A stretch of 64,000 nucleotides of DNA from Yponomeuta sedellus (GCA_934045075.1 OW203736.1:21553805-21617804), one strand, 5' to 3'; counted from the first letter of the stretch, positions 18,490 to 30,608 are shown. The notes: generated by a model not told the origin, from the sequence alone. Translations and numbers: made by a program.

Positions 18490-18595
18490 TCTGATCCAAA
18501 TGCGCACATAGCTCATTGTAGTAGGTGGACTGTCCGCGGAGACTTCGCGTTGTTTCTTTGATGAAATTTTTGATCTCTTCCTGACTCATTTGTTG
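18490..18595 (-). CDS. Unidentified gene, upstream exon
   Basis: Acceptor 'tctctttccttcag' before 18595 and a strong donor GTATGT at 18489-18484. 35 codons + 1 nt, beginning 'QQMSQEEIKNFIKETTR' and ending 'NELCAHLDQ', predicted helical. Phase 1 at its end matches the middle exon. Earlier exons and the start codon are not seen in the window. Confidence 0.72.
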
Positions 18596-18599
18596 CTGA

Positions 18600-19590
18600 A
18601 GGAAAGAGAATTCAAAAACTTTCGTAATCTAAGGCTACCAAAACAGAGGTCATAGGTTCAGTTCCGATCGGTTGATTTGTACAGATTGCCTCAGTCTGAG
18701 TGTAGGTATTCCTATTTTTGTAATTGACTGTTTACCATAGCACAGAGTATATAACCTAGTTTCAGACCAGAACAATGGTTTGTTGTTTGGAACTTATTTA
18801 TTGATAAAGAAACTTGAAATTTCGGGGCCGAAATGAGATTCGAACCCATGAATTTCGCATACCATGCAAGGCGGTCGAACCAACGAAGTAAGCTATCCAA
18901 GAGAGGCAGGTTCGAGACTTTCTAGGGGTGTAACTGCAGCACTCTAAACTTAACATAGGCACCGTGGATTAAAGATTTCAAGGGCTGAGGTATGCGAACG
19001 CCTGCACTCAGGTTTCCTAACGACGATTCATTAAAAATCGTAGAGAAAAGTGTGGGCAAACTTAGACAAAAACCGAGTCTGTGGAAGAATAGAATAGAAA
19101 TCGTTTATTACCAAAACACACAACAATTAACAGAAATAGTATATAAACAGAGATTCAACATTTTTTTAGACTGCGTCTGCATTTTGGGAAAAGGAGAGAG
19201 TTCAGCTAACATATCGGTTACCACTAAGTAGTTACCAACGCCGGTTTTCAGCACTCCCCGGCTCTATGGTTGTAATTGAGACCAGGAGTTAAGGCAGGTA
19301 GGTAGATGTAATAACTGTTAGCACTTACCGCACTTGCATATAATTTTGGGTCGTACCATGTTCCTTCCAATTTGGGAAACTTAAGGGATGGATCGCAGCT
19401 GGAACAACAGTTTTAGACTTCAATGGACTGTATCAAGGTATAAGTACTACTTACTCATAAGCAATACGAACAACTATTCCAAGAATCGCGGATAATGTTA
19501 TTTAGTTTTTCCGCAGTCGCAGATCCGTGCTAATTTGAATAAAACCCTTTTGATTGATTGATTTGATCACAGGAAAACTTCAAATCGCTA
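18600..19590. other. Spacer with a tRNA-like SINE-head remnant
   Basis: At 18828-18903 the minus strand carries a B box 'gggttcgaatctcattt' and degenerate tRNA-like sequence, probably a SINE head. The plus open frame at 18992-19231 (79 codons) has no recognisable domain. Confidence 0.4.
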
Positions 19591-19592
19591 GC

Positions 19593-19797
19593 AAAAATTA
19601 TTATCTTTAAAAACCTATTTAGAGGCTAAAAATTTCACCCATGCCGGGATTCGAACCCGCAACCTCTGGCTATCCGTGCCAGGTTGCGGGTTCGAATCCC
19701 GGCATGGGTGAAATTTTTAGCCTCTAAATAGAATTTTAAATTTGTTCCTTAGCACGGGTTAGTGCATTAAAAATAAAAATAGTAAAAATTATTATCT
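19593..19797. repeat. SINE-A fold-back copy with 14-bp target duplication
   Basis: Target duplication 'aaaaattattatct' at 19593-19606 and 19784-19797. The left part is the reverse complement of the tRNA-like part plus 'cctctaaatagg'. The right part is the forward 3' half with tail 'agcacgggttagtgcattaa'. About 60 bp of 3' sequence is present in both orientations inside one target duplication. Confidence 0.88.
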
Positions 19798-19900
19798 GTT
19801 CTGTGCTTAAGTTAAAAGGTGATCATATTCATGAGCTCCCATTTTCGGATGTTTGGATGGACCTTCATGAACAAAACGCTCATGAGCAAGACCCTTTGAA

Positions 19901-20197
19901 AATGAAAATTTAAAAACATACTTAGAGGCTAAAAATTCCACATAAGTGATGCAATTTACTTCAGCCAGATGTCGCTGCCTGTACGTAATACAGAGAATAG
20001 TGTAGAGGTTCGAAACACTGATGCCGGTGAGTCGCCCACTAGCCCAGTTGGAAAGAGCGCTGGCACGGATAGCCAGAGTTCGCGGATTCGAATCCCGGCA
20101 TGGGTGGAATATTTTTAGCCTCTTAATAGGTTTTTAAAATTGTCCTTAGAACGGGTTAGTGCATTAAAAATAAAAATTGTATAATGAAAATTTAAAA
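19901..20197 (+). repeat. SINE-A copy with inverted 3' piece at its left end
   Basis: Target duplication 'aatgaaaatttaaaa' at 19901-19915 and 20183-20197. It begins with an inverted 'cttagaggctaaaaattcca', then the body from 'taagtgatgcaatttactt', a tRNA-like segment at 20034-20105, and the tail 'aacgggttagtgcattaaaa'. Confidence 0.88.
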
Positions 20198-20300
20198 GTC
20201 ACGCCTGTATCCCGAGGGTTAAGCAGAGAGAGACTAGGGTTTGCCACTTGCCACGATCCTGACACACCTCTTCCGCTTCATCAAAGCTGCTGTAAAAGTT
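20198..20300 (+). repeat. Family E repeat fragment
   Basis: 'cacgcctgtatcccgagg' and 'cttgccacgatcctgacac' match family E, seen more completely at 23.58, 50.05, 52.41, 53.26 and 61.12 kb. Confidence 0.7.
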
Positions 20301-23300
20301 TTGCGGGTACTTACATTTCTGTTTTGACGATTTTATGCGGGCGATAGTTGTCGAAGTACTCCGTTAGGAACGACATTTTCTATTTTAGTTCACTTGTTCA
20401 ATGTAACTACCCTTGTGTCTACCTCTTTCTGGCCAAGTAGTCTGCTTGAAGGTATAAATTGTACCCTAACACAGTGCTCGTTCACTGGTCAGGATTGAAT
20501 CATTAGGTTTGATAGAATGGGTGCCCCTTGAAGCTCAGTGGATTCAAAGGTCTATTACATAAATTCTTCATGCAAATAGAATAATTCTTGCATGTGTACC
20601 TAGATTAAACAACATTGTATGATAAAACTAGAAAATAAAAATAGAATAGAAATTAAAAAAAATATCACGAAATGACAGTGAAATTGTCAAATAAACATAG
20701 TGATTATTTTCTCTGTGAATCGGATGATGGTCACAGACAAATGTAGATTACCAAAAAAGTTCACGACTGCAAGGCGGTGATGCGGTAATCACCAAGCACC
20801 AAAGTAAGTAACACTCTATCTACGGTAAGTAAACACCAAGGTAAGCACCAAAGCATCAATAGGTAGGTTTAGACCACCTTTGAACCTCCAGCACGTCTAT
20901 CGTACCATGAGACCGTAACGCTCTACGCGACCAACAGGAATTAATTACTTTAGAAAGGAATTCGGTAACGCCATCAATTTACTCATCATGACACAGCTAT
21001 GCAGCGATACCTTTCATTCCTTTTTAGCAATTTTTTTGCACCATCATGCTCCGTAAAAAGAATTAGTTATTCATAGAATTGAATTTAAAATTGGCAACGA
21101 ATAAGTCCCTTCCTGGAATTGTAACGACGACAAAAAAAATTTTAAAAAAATTTTGTTTCTCTTTTTAGGGCCTTGATTTCTGATTAGGTCTCACAAGGCT
21201 CTGCGGGTAACTCGCGTAATGCGGTCTTACATTTCCTCGGCTGAGCAAAAAGGCATGTAATAAGTCGATTGTTCGCGGTTTTGCATGTCGCACGAAGATA
21301 TTTTCAGGGGTCGTAAACATTTGGCTCCAACCTATCAAGAATATTTTTATTACGCGTGTGACAAAATATTGATAAAATCACTGAATAAAGTATCTTTTAT
21401 ATTTCCAACTATAAAAGGTACCTTAATTTTAAATGTATATTTTATTCAACCGTGTTAATATTATTTACAATTTAGAACCGACCATGAGTTTGTAATTAAA
21501 GTTCAATTAATTATGCAATACGAACTGATACCAATACCTACATCCTTTCGATATTAACAAAAAGTTATTCTTTGTGATGTTTAGAGTTATTCACCAATTT
21601 ATTTTTTCAATCATATCTTTATCGGTTTCGATAAATAATAAAATTAAACCTGCATTACACAGTTAATATAAATAATAAGATTACTTTATAATATATTTTA
21701 AGCTAGGAGGGTATAAAAACAGATAACATTGAGTAGCCTGGAGTGCGCCCGCCTCGGCCTCGAGGGGGTTTCTCCCGATGTGGGTTTAGGGGTCCTTAGG
21801 ACCAAAACCAGCCCCAAGGTGGTGTTTAGTGGGTAGACGCACTTCTTGTGAGTCCCACATAGGCAGCACGGCCGGGTCCGGGCTGTCATGCATGAGCATT
21901 CACCACCTCCCTCCCCCGTGTCCTCCGGAGGGTGCCCTTTATTAGTAGCCTGGTTTATTATTTTTGGTTGTATTCTCCCTGAGAGACTGATCTGCCATGT
22001 AAGTTATGAACTTCGTTCGAAAATTGTTTACTTATTGTGTGTGAACCATTCTGTTTCTCCTCTAAATGTGTTTTAATTTATAGTTTAATGTGTGGTGTGT
22101 AATTGTGTATTTTGAAACCAATATACCGTTACAGTTGATTTATTTGCTGTTTCCTCAGAATAGTTAACTAATTTACAGATCACAATATAATGTAGGTAGG
22201 CCAATAGAAATGCATAATATAATTTCAATTGTATTTACTTCTAGATATTTGTCTATACAACATTTAGTGCAAATACTAAGCTTTCCAATTGACTGTCAGT
22301 ATTTTTGCTCTTTCATAAGATTGCCAAAGTCAGCTTTCTAATTAAAATTGCTCTTGTAAAAGAATAAGGTTAGCTTTCATAATGCTCTCTATTATTTTTT
22401 CCAATCTCACACGTGCAAAGGATCCCCGAGCGTGATTTCCTAGTTTTTCGGAAAAGTCACGACCAAAACATCATGATGGTTTGAAAACCATAGCAAATGA
22501 ACGTGGCTTAATAATATCTAACGAATACACTAATTTCAATCTTTATTTAAATGCACAAATAAAATATCTGGACACAAACACGAATCTATAAGAAGCCAGA
22601 GTAGTGCGTGCGTGATCAATTGTTGTGATTGACGGGAAGCGTACTCATTTTACGGGTTTTTTTTGAAAGAAGATTTCACAACTCTTGTCCTTGATTTTAA
22701 CCCATTTAGTTAAAAGTAATAAAAAAAATTTAATCATTTACATAACGGCGGCTTTCAAATCACCTGTAATTCATCGTATAAAAAAATTGTTCAAATTTCT
22801 ATAAAACATACCTACCCAGTTTTATATTACATTGAGTTTTAGTAACTCTGCCTGCTAAACGAGATTCGGGCAGATTCTGCCGGAAACGTCCTCCTTTCCC
22901 TATTTATTTTTACCAAATTTGTTAATTTCTTTAATGGAACCACTTATTTCATTAAATCAAACTTTAATACTTATGCAAGCACGCGAATTATACTTATGAG
23001 TTGCAAAAGCAGCAAATAACGGTAGCGCATTTTTGCTACACTCAAACAAAAATGTGCCATTGTAATGGGCACATTCACCATGCTATCCCTGCAGGAAATC
23101 GCAATTATCAACATTTTTTTTCCCCTTTTCGTGCTAACACGAGAGTTTAGCATTTGTCGACATTGAGCCATATGAGAGAATTTGAAAAAAAAAATAGTTA
23201 AAACCAACTTGGACCACCAAAGGTTGCCAACTCCTCCGATGGCTTACATTTAGCGTTTGCGTTCAATTTTTATACCGCAGCTTGGTGGACTTCGCGTGAT

Positions 23301-23575
23301 CGCCCGACGTAAATCTAACGAGATACCGAACTTATTTTGATGCCAAAATAAGTCGCCTCAAGGTTAAGCGATTTTTCCATGGCATAGACGTGGGATCGGA
23401 AAACGGATAACAATCATCAGATCGTTATCTCTAAGGTAAGGTCAGTCGACAGCACATCTTCCTTTACACTAGTGGACTATTTAACGGAGTGGTCAGATCA
23501 GTTAATTACGGGCGAATTTTTTGCAAACATAAATACATAGTTTCTCTGCTAGTTTCTTTTTTATATACATACATA
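20301..23575. other. AT-rich spacer with one GC-rich block
   Basis: No exon recognised. 21715-21960 is GC-rich ('gcctcgagggggtttctcc', 'acttcttgtgagtcccacat') and looks like the end of an old non-LTR element, but I cannot place it. The rest shows nothing. Confidence 0.4.
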
Positions 23576-23745
23576 CATAACCTCACGCCTGTATCTCAGA
23601 GCCGTAGGCAGAGAGAGACAAGGGACTTTCACCTGCCACGATCCTGACAGATCACCTTCGCTTCATCAACGTTCATAAGTCGTTGCATGCACGCCACGGA
23701 TGTTTTAGCACGCCGGTTCCGGGTACTTTTTATCTTCTCCTTTGC
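23576..23745 (+). repeat. Family E repeat
   Basis: 'ataacctcacgcctgtatct', then 'acgatcctgacagatcacct', 'cgcttcatcaacgttcata', 'cgttgcatgcacgcc' and 'ggttccgggtactttttatc'. About 165 bp, non-coding. Confidence 0.8.
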
Positions 23746-23769
23746 ATACATCCCCTATTTTTAGTTACA

Positions 23770-24085
23770 CTCTTTTTAATGCACTAACCCGTGCTAAGGA
23801 CAATTAGTTATTGGGCGTCCACCGACATCAGTGAAATTTCGAATTACAATACTCTCTGTATATCTTCAGCCAGATCTTGCTGCCCGTACGTAATACAGAG
23901 TATTGTAAAGAGGTTCGAAATTTCACTGATGTCTGTGGTCGCCCATTGGCTCAGTTGGGAGAGCGCTGGCGCGGTTAGCCAGATATCGCGGGTTCGAGTC
24001 TCGGAATGGGTGGAATTTTTAGCCTCTAAATAGGTTATTAGGGGAGGGCCATGTCTAGCAGTGGACTAATATAGCCTGAAGAAGA
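23770..24085 (+). repeat. SINE-A fold-back copy followed by a lepidopteran repeat tail
   Basis: An inverted tail ('atgcactaacccgtgctaag', about 23779-23798) and an inverted 'acatcagtgaaatttcga' precede the forward body. The tRNA-like segment is at 23941-24012 and then 'cctctaaataggtta'. At 24038-24085 another tail follows ('ctagcagtggactaatatag' plus gaa repeats). Confidence 0.82.
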
Positions 24086-24384
24086 AGAAGCAATAGGTTA
24101 TTAAAAATCCCCTATTTGGTCAATTTATGTCCGCATGGGACGTCCCTTACCAATCCTTCCACTCACATTCGCAGTATATATTTGTTTCGTCAATCTTTCT
24201 TCCTTCATCCTCACCACACGTCCGTGAAGAATGTACCGGAATATTACGAGGCACGGCGACGTGTAACGTTGCGACTTCGTATCGTGATACCGTAACATAA
24301 ATTGACACGTTTTGACGACGTCATGATGTGGCGATATGGACAGGTCGTAAGGAATTATTATGGCAGGTACTTTTCCCTAAACTC

Positions 24385-25062
24385 AAAATATAAATTCCAC
24401 CCATGCGGGTTCGAGTCTCCACCCAGCATGGGTGGAATTTTTAGCCTCTAAATAGGTTTTTAAAAATTGTCCTTAGCACGGGTTAATGCAATAAAAAGAA
24501 TATATCTAATCATGTGGGTACAGTGAAACCAATTTAAGTTTTTTTTTTTAATTGTCCTTAGCACGGGTTAGTGCATTAAAAATAATATAATCATGTGGGT
24601 ACAGTGAAACCAATTTAAGTTTTTTTTTAAATTGTCCTTAGCACGGGTTAGTGCATTAAAAAGAATATAATCATGTGGGTACAGCGATATCACTCCGATG
24701 TAAAACCTAACTGCAAAGTAGGTACTCGGGGCTGCAAGTGATGCAAATTACTTCAGCCAGATGTCGCTGCCCGTACGTAATACAGAGAATATTGTAGAGG
24801 TTCGAAATTTAACTGATGCCGGTGAGTCGCCCATTAGCTCAGTTGGAAAGATCGCTGGCACGGATAGCCAGAGGTCGCGGGTTCGAGTCCCGGCATGGGT
24901 GAAATTTTTAGCCTCTAAATAGGTTTTTAATAGAGGTTTGAAATTTCGCTGAAGCCGGTACTTTCCTATTAGCTCAGTTGGGAGAGCGCTGGCACGGTTA
25001 GCCAGAGGTTGAGGGCTCGAATTCCGGCATGGATGGAATTTTTAGCCTCTAAATAGTTTCAA
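24385..25062 (+). repeat. SINE-A cluster: partial, tandem-end and two longer units
   Basis: A small fold-back ('aaattccacccatgc' against 'gcatgggtggaattt') starts the cluster. Three head-to-tail units of about 80 bp follow (24468-24690), each 'ttgtccttagcacgggttag', 'ataatcatgtgggtacag' and a T run. Then come a near-complete unit with a tRNA-like segment at 24829-24901 and a shorter one with 24964-25034. Confidence 0.85.
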
Positions 25063-26842
25063 AATATAAAATAAAAAAGAAAAGACCACCTTATTAAATT
25101 TAACTATTTACTTCATCTGAACCGATCATTCATTTACACAAACGAAATAATTAAACGACGATGCAACATCGCAACAAAGTAACAAGTTACTTGCACATAC
25201 GTAGCTTCCGTTAAAAAAATATTTATGTTAAGATTCACATGAGACATACGGTGACTGCTCCCGTTTTGGCCCTACCCTGAATAGCGTCAGATTTGGTCTT
25301 GTGCCCACAACTTATAAGCTGTGAGTCATTACGTGTTATTAATAACATAACTGTAAAATCTAAACGGGTCAAAACCTGAGTTCACACAATATCTCATTTC
25401 AGTTATTTTTTGAAGTATTTACCTAAATATATATATATATATATTATAATGTAATACTTATTTTATAACAGAACCATGATTGCCTTCTCTAAGATAAGAA
25501 TCAATATTCAAGTCATATTCGGCAATTTAGCAACCGTAAAATTTTCAAGTTTCGGTTTCACGAAAACAAACATACAGTCATTGTGGTAAAATATACTAAA
25601 ATGTTTACTGCACTTAATTAACATTAAAAGTGAGTGTAGTGCTTAGCCAAAAAATTAATTTAAAAAATGGTGCATATTTACCCAGAAATTCATTCATATC
25701 CTTACAGTATTATTTTTACCTATCAATAGGTGTAATCTGTTCGAAATAAATTGTAAAAATGGAAACAAAAATACAAGTTGAATCGTACTTTGTGATTGTA
25801 CAACTATTATACATTTTTAAAAGGATATAATTTTTTACAATTTAATTTCAAATGAACAAAATATAGACGATCAAAAATGGCGGTTTATACTAATTTGATT
25901 ACCACCAATCTCGTCCTTTACAATCTTTGATCATTAAAACATATATTTTATTTATTTTTATTCAACATAAGCGCGTGTCACCACACAAACATGTTACGAA
26001 TTCTATACACTAAGAGCTTACACATAAATTGCTGTTATAAGAGGACTTTGTACCATTTAACACTAAGGTCGGGAAACAATGACGATTTTTAACACCACTC
26101 ACGAACAGGCTTAGTTAATGGGTTCGTTTCATTTCCATTATCAAAAGTGTTAGTTCATATAACGGTACTAATAAATCCTTATGAGTTATACTATCAGTCG
26201 TAGCATACACATTTGGGCCGAAAACGCTTCTATATTTTGTTGCAAAGGTACTTTAATAAATGCTTTCTGGATAATGTCAGAAACAGAACATCGAATTAGT
26301 TTAAGTTGTTAGTTAGGCATATTAATAAGGACCCTTTACCTGAAAGTTAAACTTCATAGAAATAAGACAGATAGTAAAATTTTTAAGAATTATCAAGACA
26401 TTCACAAATTCATAGAATTTAGTTAGACACAGTCTCGCAGAAATTGTAAGCTAAATCAGGAGTTTAATCATCGTCACTAATTCTGTTATACATGTTTACC
26501 TAAAAAATGCGCAATTCCTGAAAAATATTACATATTTTTTTAGATTCACGCAGTCTGACATGTCGAACCCCTTTGGCAAAACATCCTGTCCTGTAACACA
26601 CATGGTGCGGATGTGATGTGATATCATAGTGGCGTTGTTGTTTAGATAACCCTTAAAGCATTACTAAAACGCCACATTAAAGAAAAAAAGACGCGAAAAA
26701 TCATATAAAAAGTTTAATTTTAAATAACGATGTGAAGTGCATAATACTGACCACTGACTGCTGACTGTCCCAGGTCAGGTTTTAAAATAATATATGAAGT
26801 CTGTTAATTAAGTATCAAAAGACTGAAAAGACCAAGTTTAGT
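25063..26842. other. AT-rich spacer
   Basis: A TA run at 25428-25444. No exon, RNA or familiar repeat is visible. Confidence 0.4.
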
Positions 26843-27060
26843 TATACATTAAATAGGTCTAATCGCGATTACGTAGGTAAAACGTAATTACCTTAATATC
26901 CAACGTTTCGGCAGCGTTGCAGTTGCTATAGTCACAGGTTGACTAAGTGGCGAGTAGTCCATTATTGTAGATAGTCACTTTTACTTTTACGCAGCGGTCA
27001 GACACATAACACACACTACGTCGGATATTGCTATGAAACCCGTTTAATATATAGCTATGT
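26843..27060. mobile_element. TIR MITE, family F
   Basis: 'ggtctaatcgcgattacgta', 'gtaaaacgtaattacctta', 'gtttcggcagcgttgcagtt' in family order. The right end is altered. It is flanked on both sides by 'ccaagtttagtt' (26829-26840 and about 27089-27100), which may be a target duplication or part of the neighbouring repeat. Confidence 0.65.
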
Positions 27061-27084
27061 GTGAGCATCGTCAATCATTTAGAA

Positions 27085-27215
27085 AAACCAAGTTTAGTTG
27101 CCCATTCTTTCTTAAAAAAAAATTGTAGAATTTGAAAATGACACGTAGTTTCTAACATTCAATAATTCACAGTTTCTGTGTTATTTTGAATGAAACACCT
27201 TTGATTTTATTTTGG
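27085..27215 (+). repeat. Short repeat shared with 62.85 kb
   Basis: 'aaaccaagtttagttgcc', 'atttgaaaatgacacgtagt' and 'cagtttctgtgttattttg' align with 62850-62992, where the same unit interrupts a SINE. It ends in an AATAAA-like or A/T-rich tail. Confidence 0.55.
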
Positions 27216-28532
27216 CCTAACTTCCGTATTTTACCCCGCTGTATACGTAAAATAAATACAATTCTAGCCGTCACATCTTTCAGGAATTGCGCAGTTTAGA
27301 AATAAGTCCGTAAGACACTAATGTAAGATTAGCAACTTCAACCAGTGTAGATAAAAGTTGCCACTAGACGTATAAATATGACTGCAATGTGCTACTTTCA
27401 TTAATATACTACGAGTTACCACGACGCTCGCCGGGTTTGGCAACTTTTTACGCCATTATCAACAAAGGGCATAAAACTATAGTTTATTTGGTCAACATAA
27501 TATCCGTCAGGGCGTCTCTTACCGGCCTTTTTGTGGGAAGAACCTCGCAATAGCTTTAAAATTATCAGCTGCCATACACGTCGAGTACTAATTTAACTAT
27601 GGAGCTGATTTTTTTTACTATTGCCGAGCTGCTTATTAACAGTACATATACATAGTGATTCAGATAGATAAAAACAACAAAAAAGGACATATCGTACTTA
27701 TGAGTAGCACATTAGCTTGTCGGAAAAATTCGATACACCTGCGCGCCTTTAAAACTTGGCCAGAGACGGTTCGTCAATTTTCTGCATCGGGTTGGTCGTT
27801 ATAAAACACAATGGCCAGAGGATTTAAAAAAAGTAGGACTAATAGTACAGATTGAAGCCACAGATTACGCTTAAAGTGGTTCCGTTATCTTCTTTACCGA
27901 CAGCGAACTTGCTTTTGCAATGGAAGGTAAGTCTTTCGCTCACCACGCCATCTAGTAGCCTTAGTTGAATCAATACCTTTTTCAAATGTTACTTGAGCCT
28001 AGATTCTATTCTTGCTCTTTCCTCTGGCATCCCTGTAGCTCGTCCATAGTAAACTATTTAATTATTGTAAAAGAATGAGTGTATTTTTTTTACAAATGGT
28101 TTGAGAAGTCCATCTGATGTGCGACTTGTTTTAATTTTTATTTAAGTTTTGTTAGAGAATCAAGGCGAACACGTTAATAATTTCGGCGGCCGCATTACGT
28201 ATCTCTATCTATCTAGTGATTGTGTTGTGTAGAAGTTATATTAACGCCGGCCACTGGCATGGGCCTCTTCCCCGTAACGCCAACCCTCTCGGTTTTCTGA
28301 TCTCGTCGATTTCATTCTGACGGCTAAGCATAGGTTAACAAAAATATATATATGTATAAAAGGTCTCTCGTTCTCAATTTACAACAATTAAAAAAGTTCC
28401 TATTTGCCATCGAGAGGGATGCCAGAAGTAATAGCTGAATTGCATGAACGCGCCACTTCATCATATTGCCGCGCACACGATGGAAATATCACGCTTCAAT
28501 TCTGCAAAAATCTGAACGTAGTGACTACGTTA
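27216..28532. other. Spacer downstream of GLYR1
   Basis: No exon seen. 28235-28320 ('gccggccactggcatgggcc') is a GC-rich patch possibly from an old repeat. Confidence 0.35.
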
Positions 28533-29505
28533 TAACGCACGGACAGAATCAAGGCTCTGAGTATACCTCGTTCACTGCAGTACATCGCACGGACAGTATC
28601 TTGGCTCTGAGTGTATCTCGTTTACTGCAGTACAATACACGGACAGAACCAAGGCTCTGAGTAACCCTTGTTTACTGCAGTACAATGCACGGATAGAATC
28701 AAGGCTCTGAGTATATGTCATTTACTGCAGTACACTGCTCGGACAGAATCAAGGCTCTGAGTATATGTCATTTACTGCAGTACACTGCTCGGACAGGATC
28801 AAGGCTCTGAGTATATGTCATTTACTGGAGTACACTGCTCGGACAGAATCAAGGCTCTGAGTATATGTCATTTACTGCAGTACACTGCTCGGACAGAATC
28901 AAGGCTCTGAGTATATGTCATTTACTGCAGTACACTGCTCGGACAGAATCAAGGCTCTGAGTATATGTCATTTACTGCAGTACACTGCTCGGACAGAATC
29001 AAGGCTCTGAGTATATGTCATTTACTGCAGTACACTGCTCGGACAGAATCAAGGCTCTGAGTATATGTCATTTACTGCAGTACACTGCTCGGACAGAATC
29101 AAGGCTCTGAGTATATGTCATTTACTGCAGTACACTGCTCGGACAGAATCAAGGCTCTGAGTATATGTCATTTACTGCAGTACAACGCATGGACAGAATT
29201 AAGGCTCTGAGTGTACCTCGTTTACTGCCGTACAAAGCACGGACAGAATCAAACCTCTGAGTGTAACTAATTTACTGCAGAACAATGCACGGACAGAATC
29301 AAGACTAAAGTGCTGTCTGTACCTTGTTCTGTACCTATACCTTGTTTACTGCAGTACAACGCAAGGACAGAACCAAGGCTCTGAGTATACCTCGTTCTCT
29401 GCAGTATAACGCACGGACAGAATCAAGGCTCTGAGTGTACATCCTCCGCTGCAGTATAACGCACGGACAGAATAAAGGCCCTGCGAATACCTCGCTCATA
29501 TAGAA
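28533..29505. repeat. 50-bp minisatellite, about 19 units
   Basis: Unit 'ggacagaatcaaggctctga' + 'gtatatgtcatttactgcag' + 'tacactgctc' (50 bp). About eight or nine central units (28736-29165) are almost identical; the edge units diverge, as expected from unequal exchange or slippage acting on the centre. No spacers, so not a CRISPR array. It begins 36 bp past the GLYR1 stop codon, so it may be transcribed in the 3' UTR. Confidence 0.95.
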
Positions 29506-29540
29506 GCGCGACGCCCCGCCCCCCTGCCCGTCCCACACCC

Positions 29541-29740
29541 TCAGAACCTGGCCCTTATGTAGACGGCGCTAACGTCGTGATTCGCGTAGCCGAGCCGCTT
29601 GGCGTGCTTGAAGATCTCGTTGGTGGTGGCCGTGAGGGGGAGCGACTGCTCTAACGTGTCTCCGAGGCCGAGCGCCAGCTTTAGGTCCTTCTGCATGTGG
29701 GTCAGCGGCTGGTGGGTCGAGTAGGAGGACTCGACCATCG
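29541..29740 (-). CDS. GLYR1: GLYR1/NDF homologue, last coding exon
   Basis: C-terminal domain of the beta-hydroxyacid-dehydrogenase-like fold: 'LTHMQKDLKLALGLGD' (family motif with the conserved QKDL), 'LPLTATTNEIFKHAKRLG' and 'DVSAVYIRARF', then TGA at 29541-29543. Acceptor 'ttcaatcctacag' before 29740. It completes a codon split with the preceding exon (G|CG). In GLYR1 (N-PAC, NDF) this domain forms the tetramer that associates with nucleosomes and transcribed chromatin. The minisatellite follows directly downstream. Confidence 0.9.
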
Positions 29741-29799
29741 CTGTAGGATTGAAATGGGATCTGTTAGTGTTATAATACGATTTTATTTATGTAGCCTAT

Positions 29800-29910
29800 A
29801 CAAGTCTCAATTCTCAGCACAGGCCTTCTCTCAGATAGTGAGAGTATGGGCTTAATTACCACGCGTGCCCACCGCGGATGGCAGTTACAAGCGCTGAGGT
29901 ACACTGCGAG
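29800..29910 (-). repeat. SINE-C fragment in a GLYR1 intron
   Basis: Reverse of 'agcgcttg', 'gggcacgcgtggtaattaag', 'ccatactctcactatctgag'. The 5' part is missing. Confidence 0.78.
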
Positions 29911-30020
29911 GTATAATACGATTAGATAAGAATATTATGCTTTAATTTACACCAAGAAATTTAAAGCATATTATGTAACATAACAGAAGGTAAATTTATA
30001 GTTTTAGTAATGTTTACATT

Positions 30021-30240
30021 CTGTTAGCTTATAGAATATACCTCGGGCTCTAGAGTAGCCTTCGGTTTTCGCCGAAAGCACACGAGTGTACTACTTCCTA
30101 CTCTGCATAAAACATTTCTTCACTATTTTAAAAAGTTATGTAAAGTTATAGTAATATTAGTTCCAATATTTCTATTACACGAATAAGTATATCCGATTCT
30201 ATCCGATAGTAGCTGAGGTATATTCTAAAACCTAACAGAC
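30021..30240. mobile_element. TIR element, family G
   Basis: 'ctgttagcttatagaatata' and 'tattctaaaacctaacag' are the inverted ends. Inside are 'gccttcggttttcgccgaaa' and 'taagtatatccgattctatc', in the opposite order to 14.2 kb. 220 bp, non-coding. Confidence 0.78.
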
Positions 30241-30394
30241 TGTACTTCCTGTATTATTAAAATAGGTGCAATAAGTATATTCCTTTTCCACTGTGTAAAT
30301 TATTGTGTTGTAATCAATTTTTCTATTTATACAAAAATTTACACAAATTTTAATATTGCCTCTACCCGTAAGCCTGAGATGCCGCGTCAGCACA

Positions 30395-30608
30395 ACCAGT
30401 GAATGCAAATCATTCCGCCACTAACCACTTTCACGCTAAACTTAAGTATTGGATTAGTATCGGATTAATGTTGGCAGCCAACATTGTAAGATGGTCTGAC
30501 GACCTGGTTACGGTGGCAGGGACTCGCTGGATGCGGGTGGCACAAGTCCGGGAAGCTTGGAAAACTATGAAAGAGGGCTATGTCCTGCAGTGGGCGTCAA
30601 ATGCCTGA
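30395..30608 (+). pseudogene. RTE-type LINE C-terminal fragment
   Basis: The open frame ends with 'RWSDDLVTVAGTRWMRVAQV', then 'REAWKTMKEGYVLQWASNA' and a stop. 'RW.DDL..VAG..W...AQ.R..W' is the C-terminal signature of RTE-clade RT proteins. Everything upstream is missing, as after 5' truncation on insertion. It lies sense-opposite to GLYR1 in its last intron. Confidence 0.75.

Noticed and set aside
28533..29505. CRISPR array
   Set aside because: Direct 50-bp tandem repeats with no variable spacers, in a eukaryotic intergenic or 3' UTR setting.
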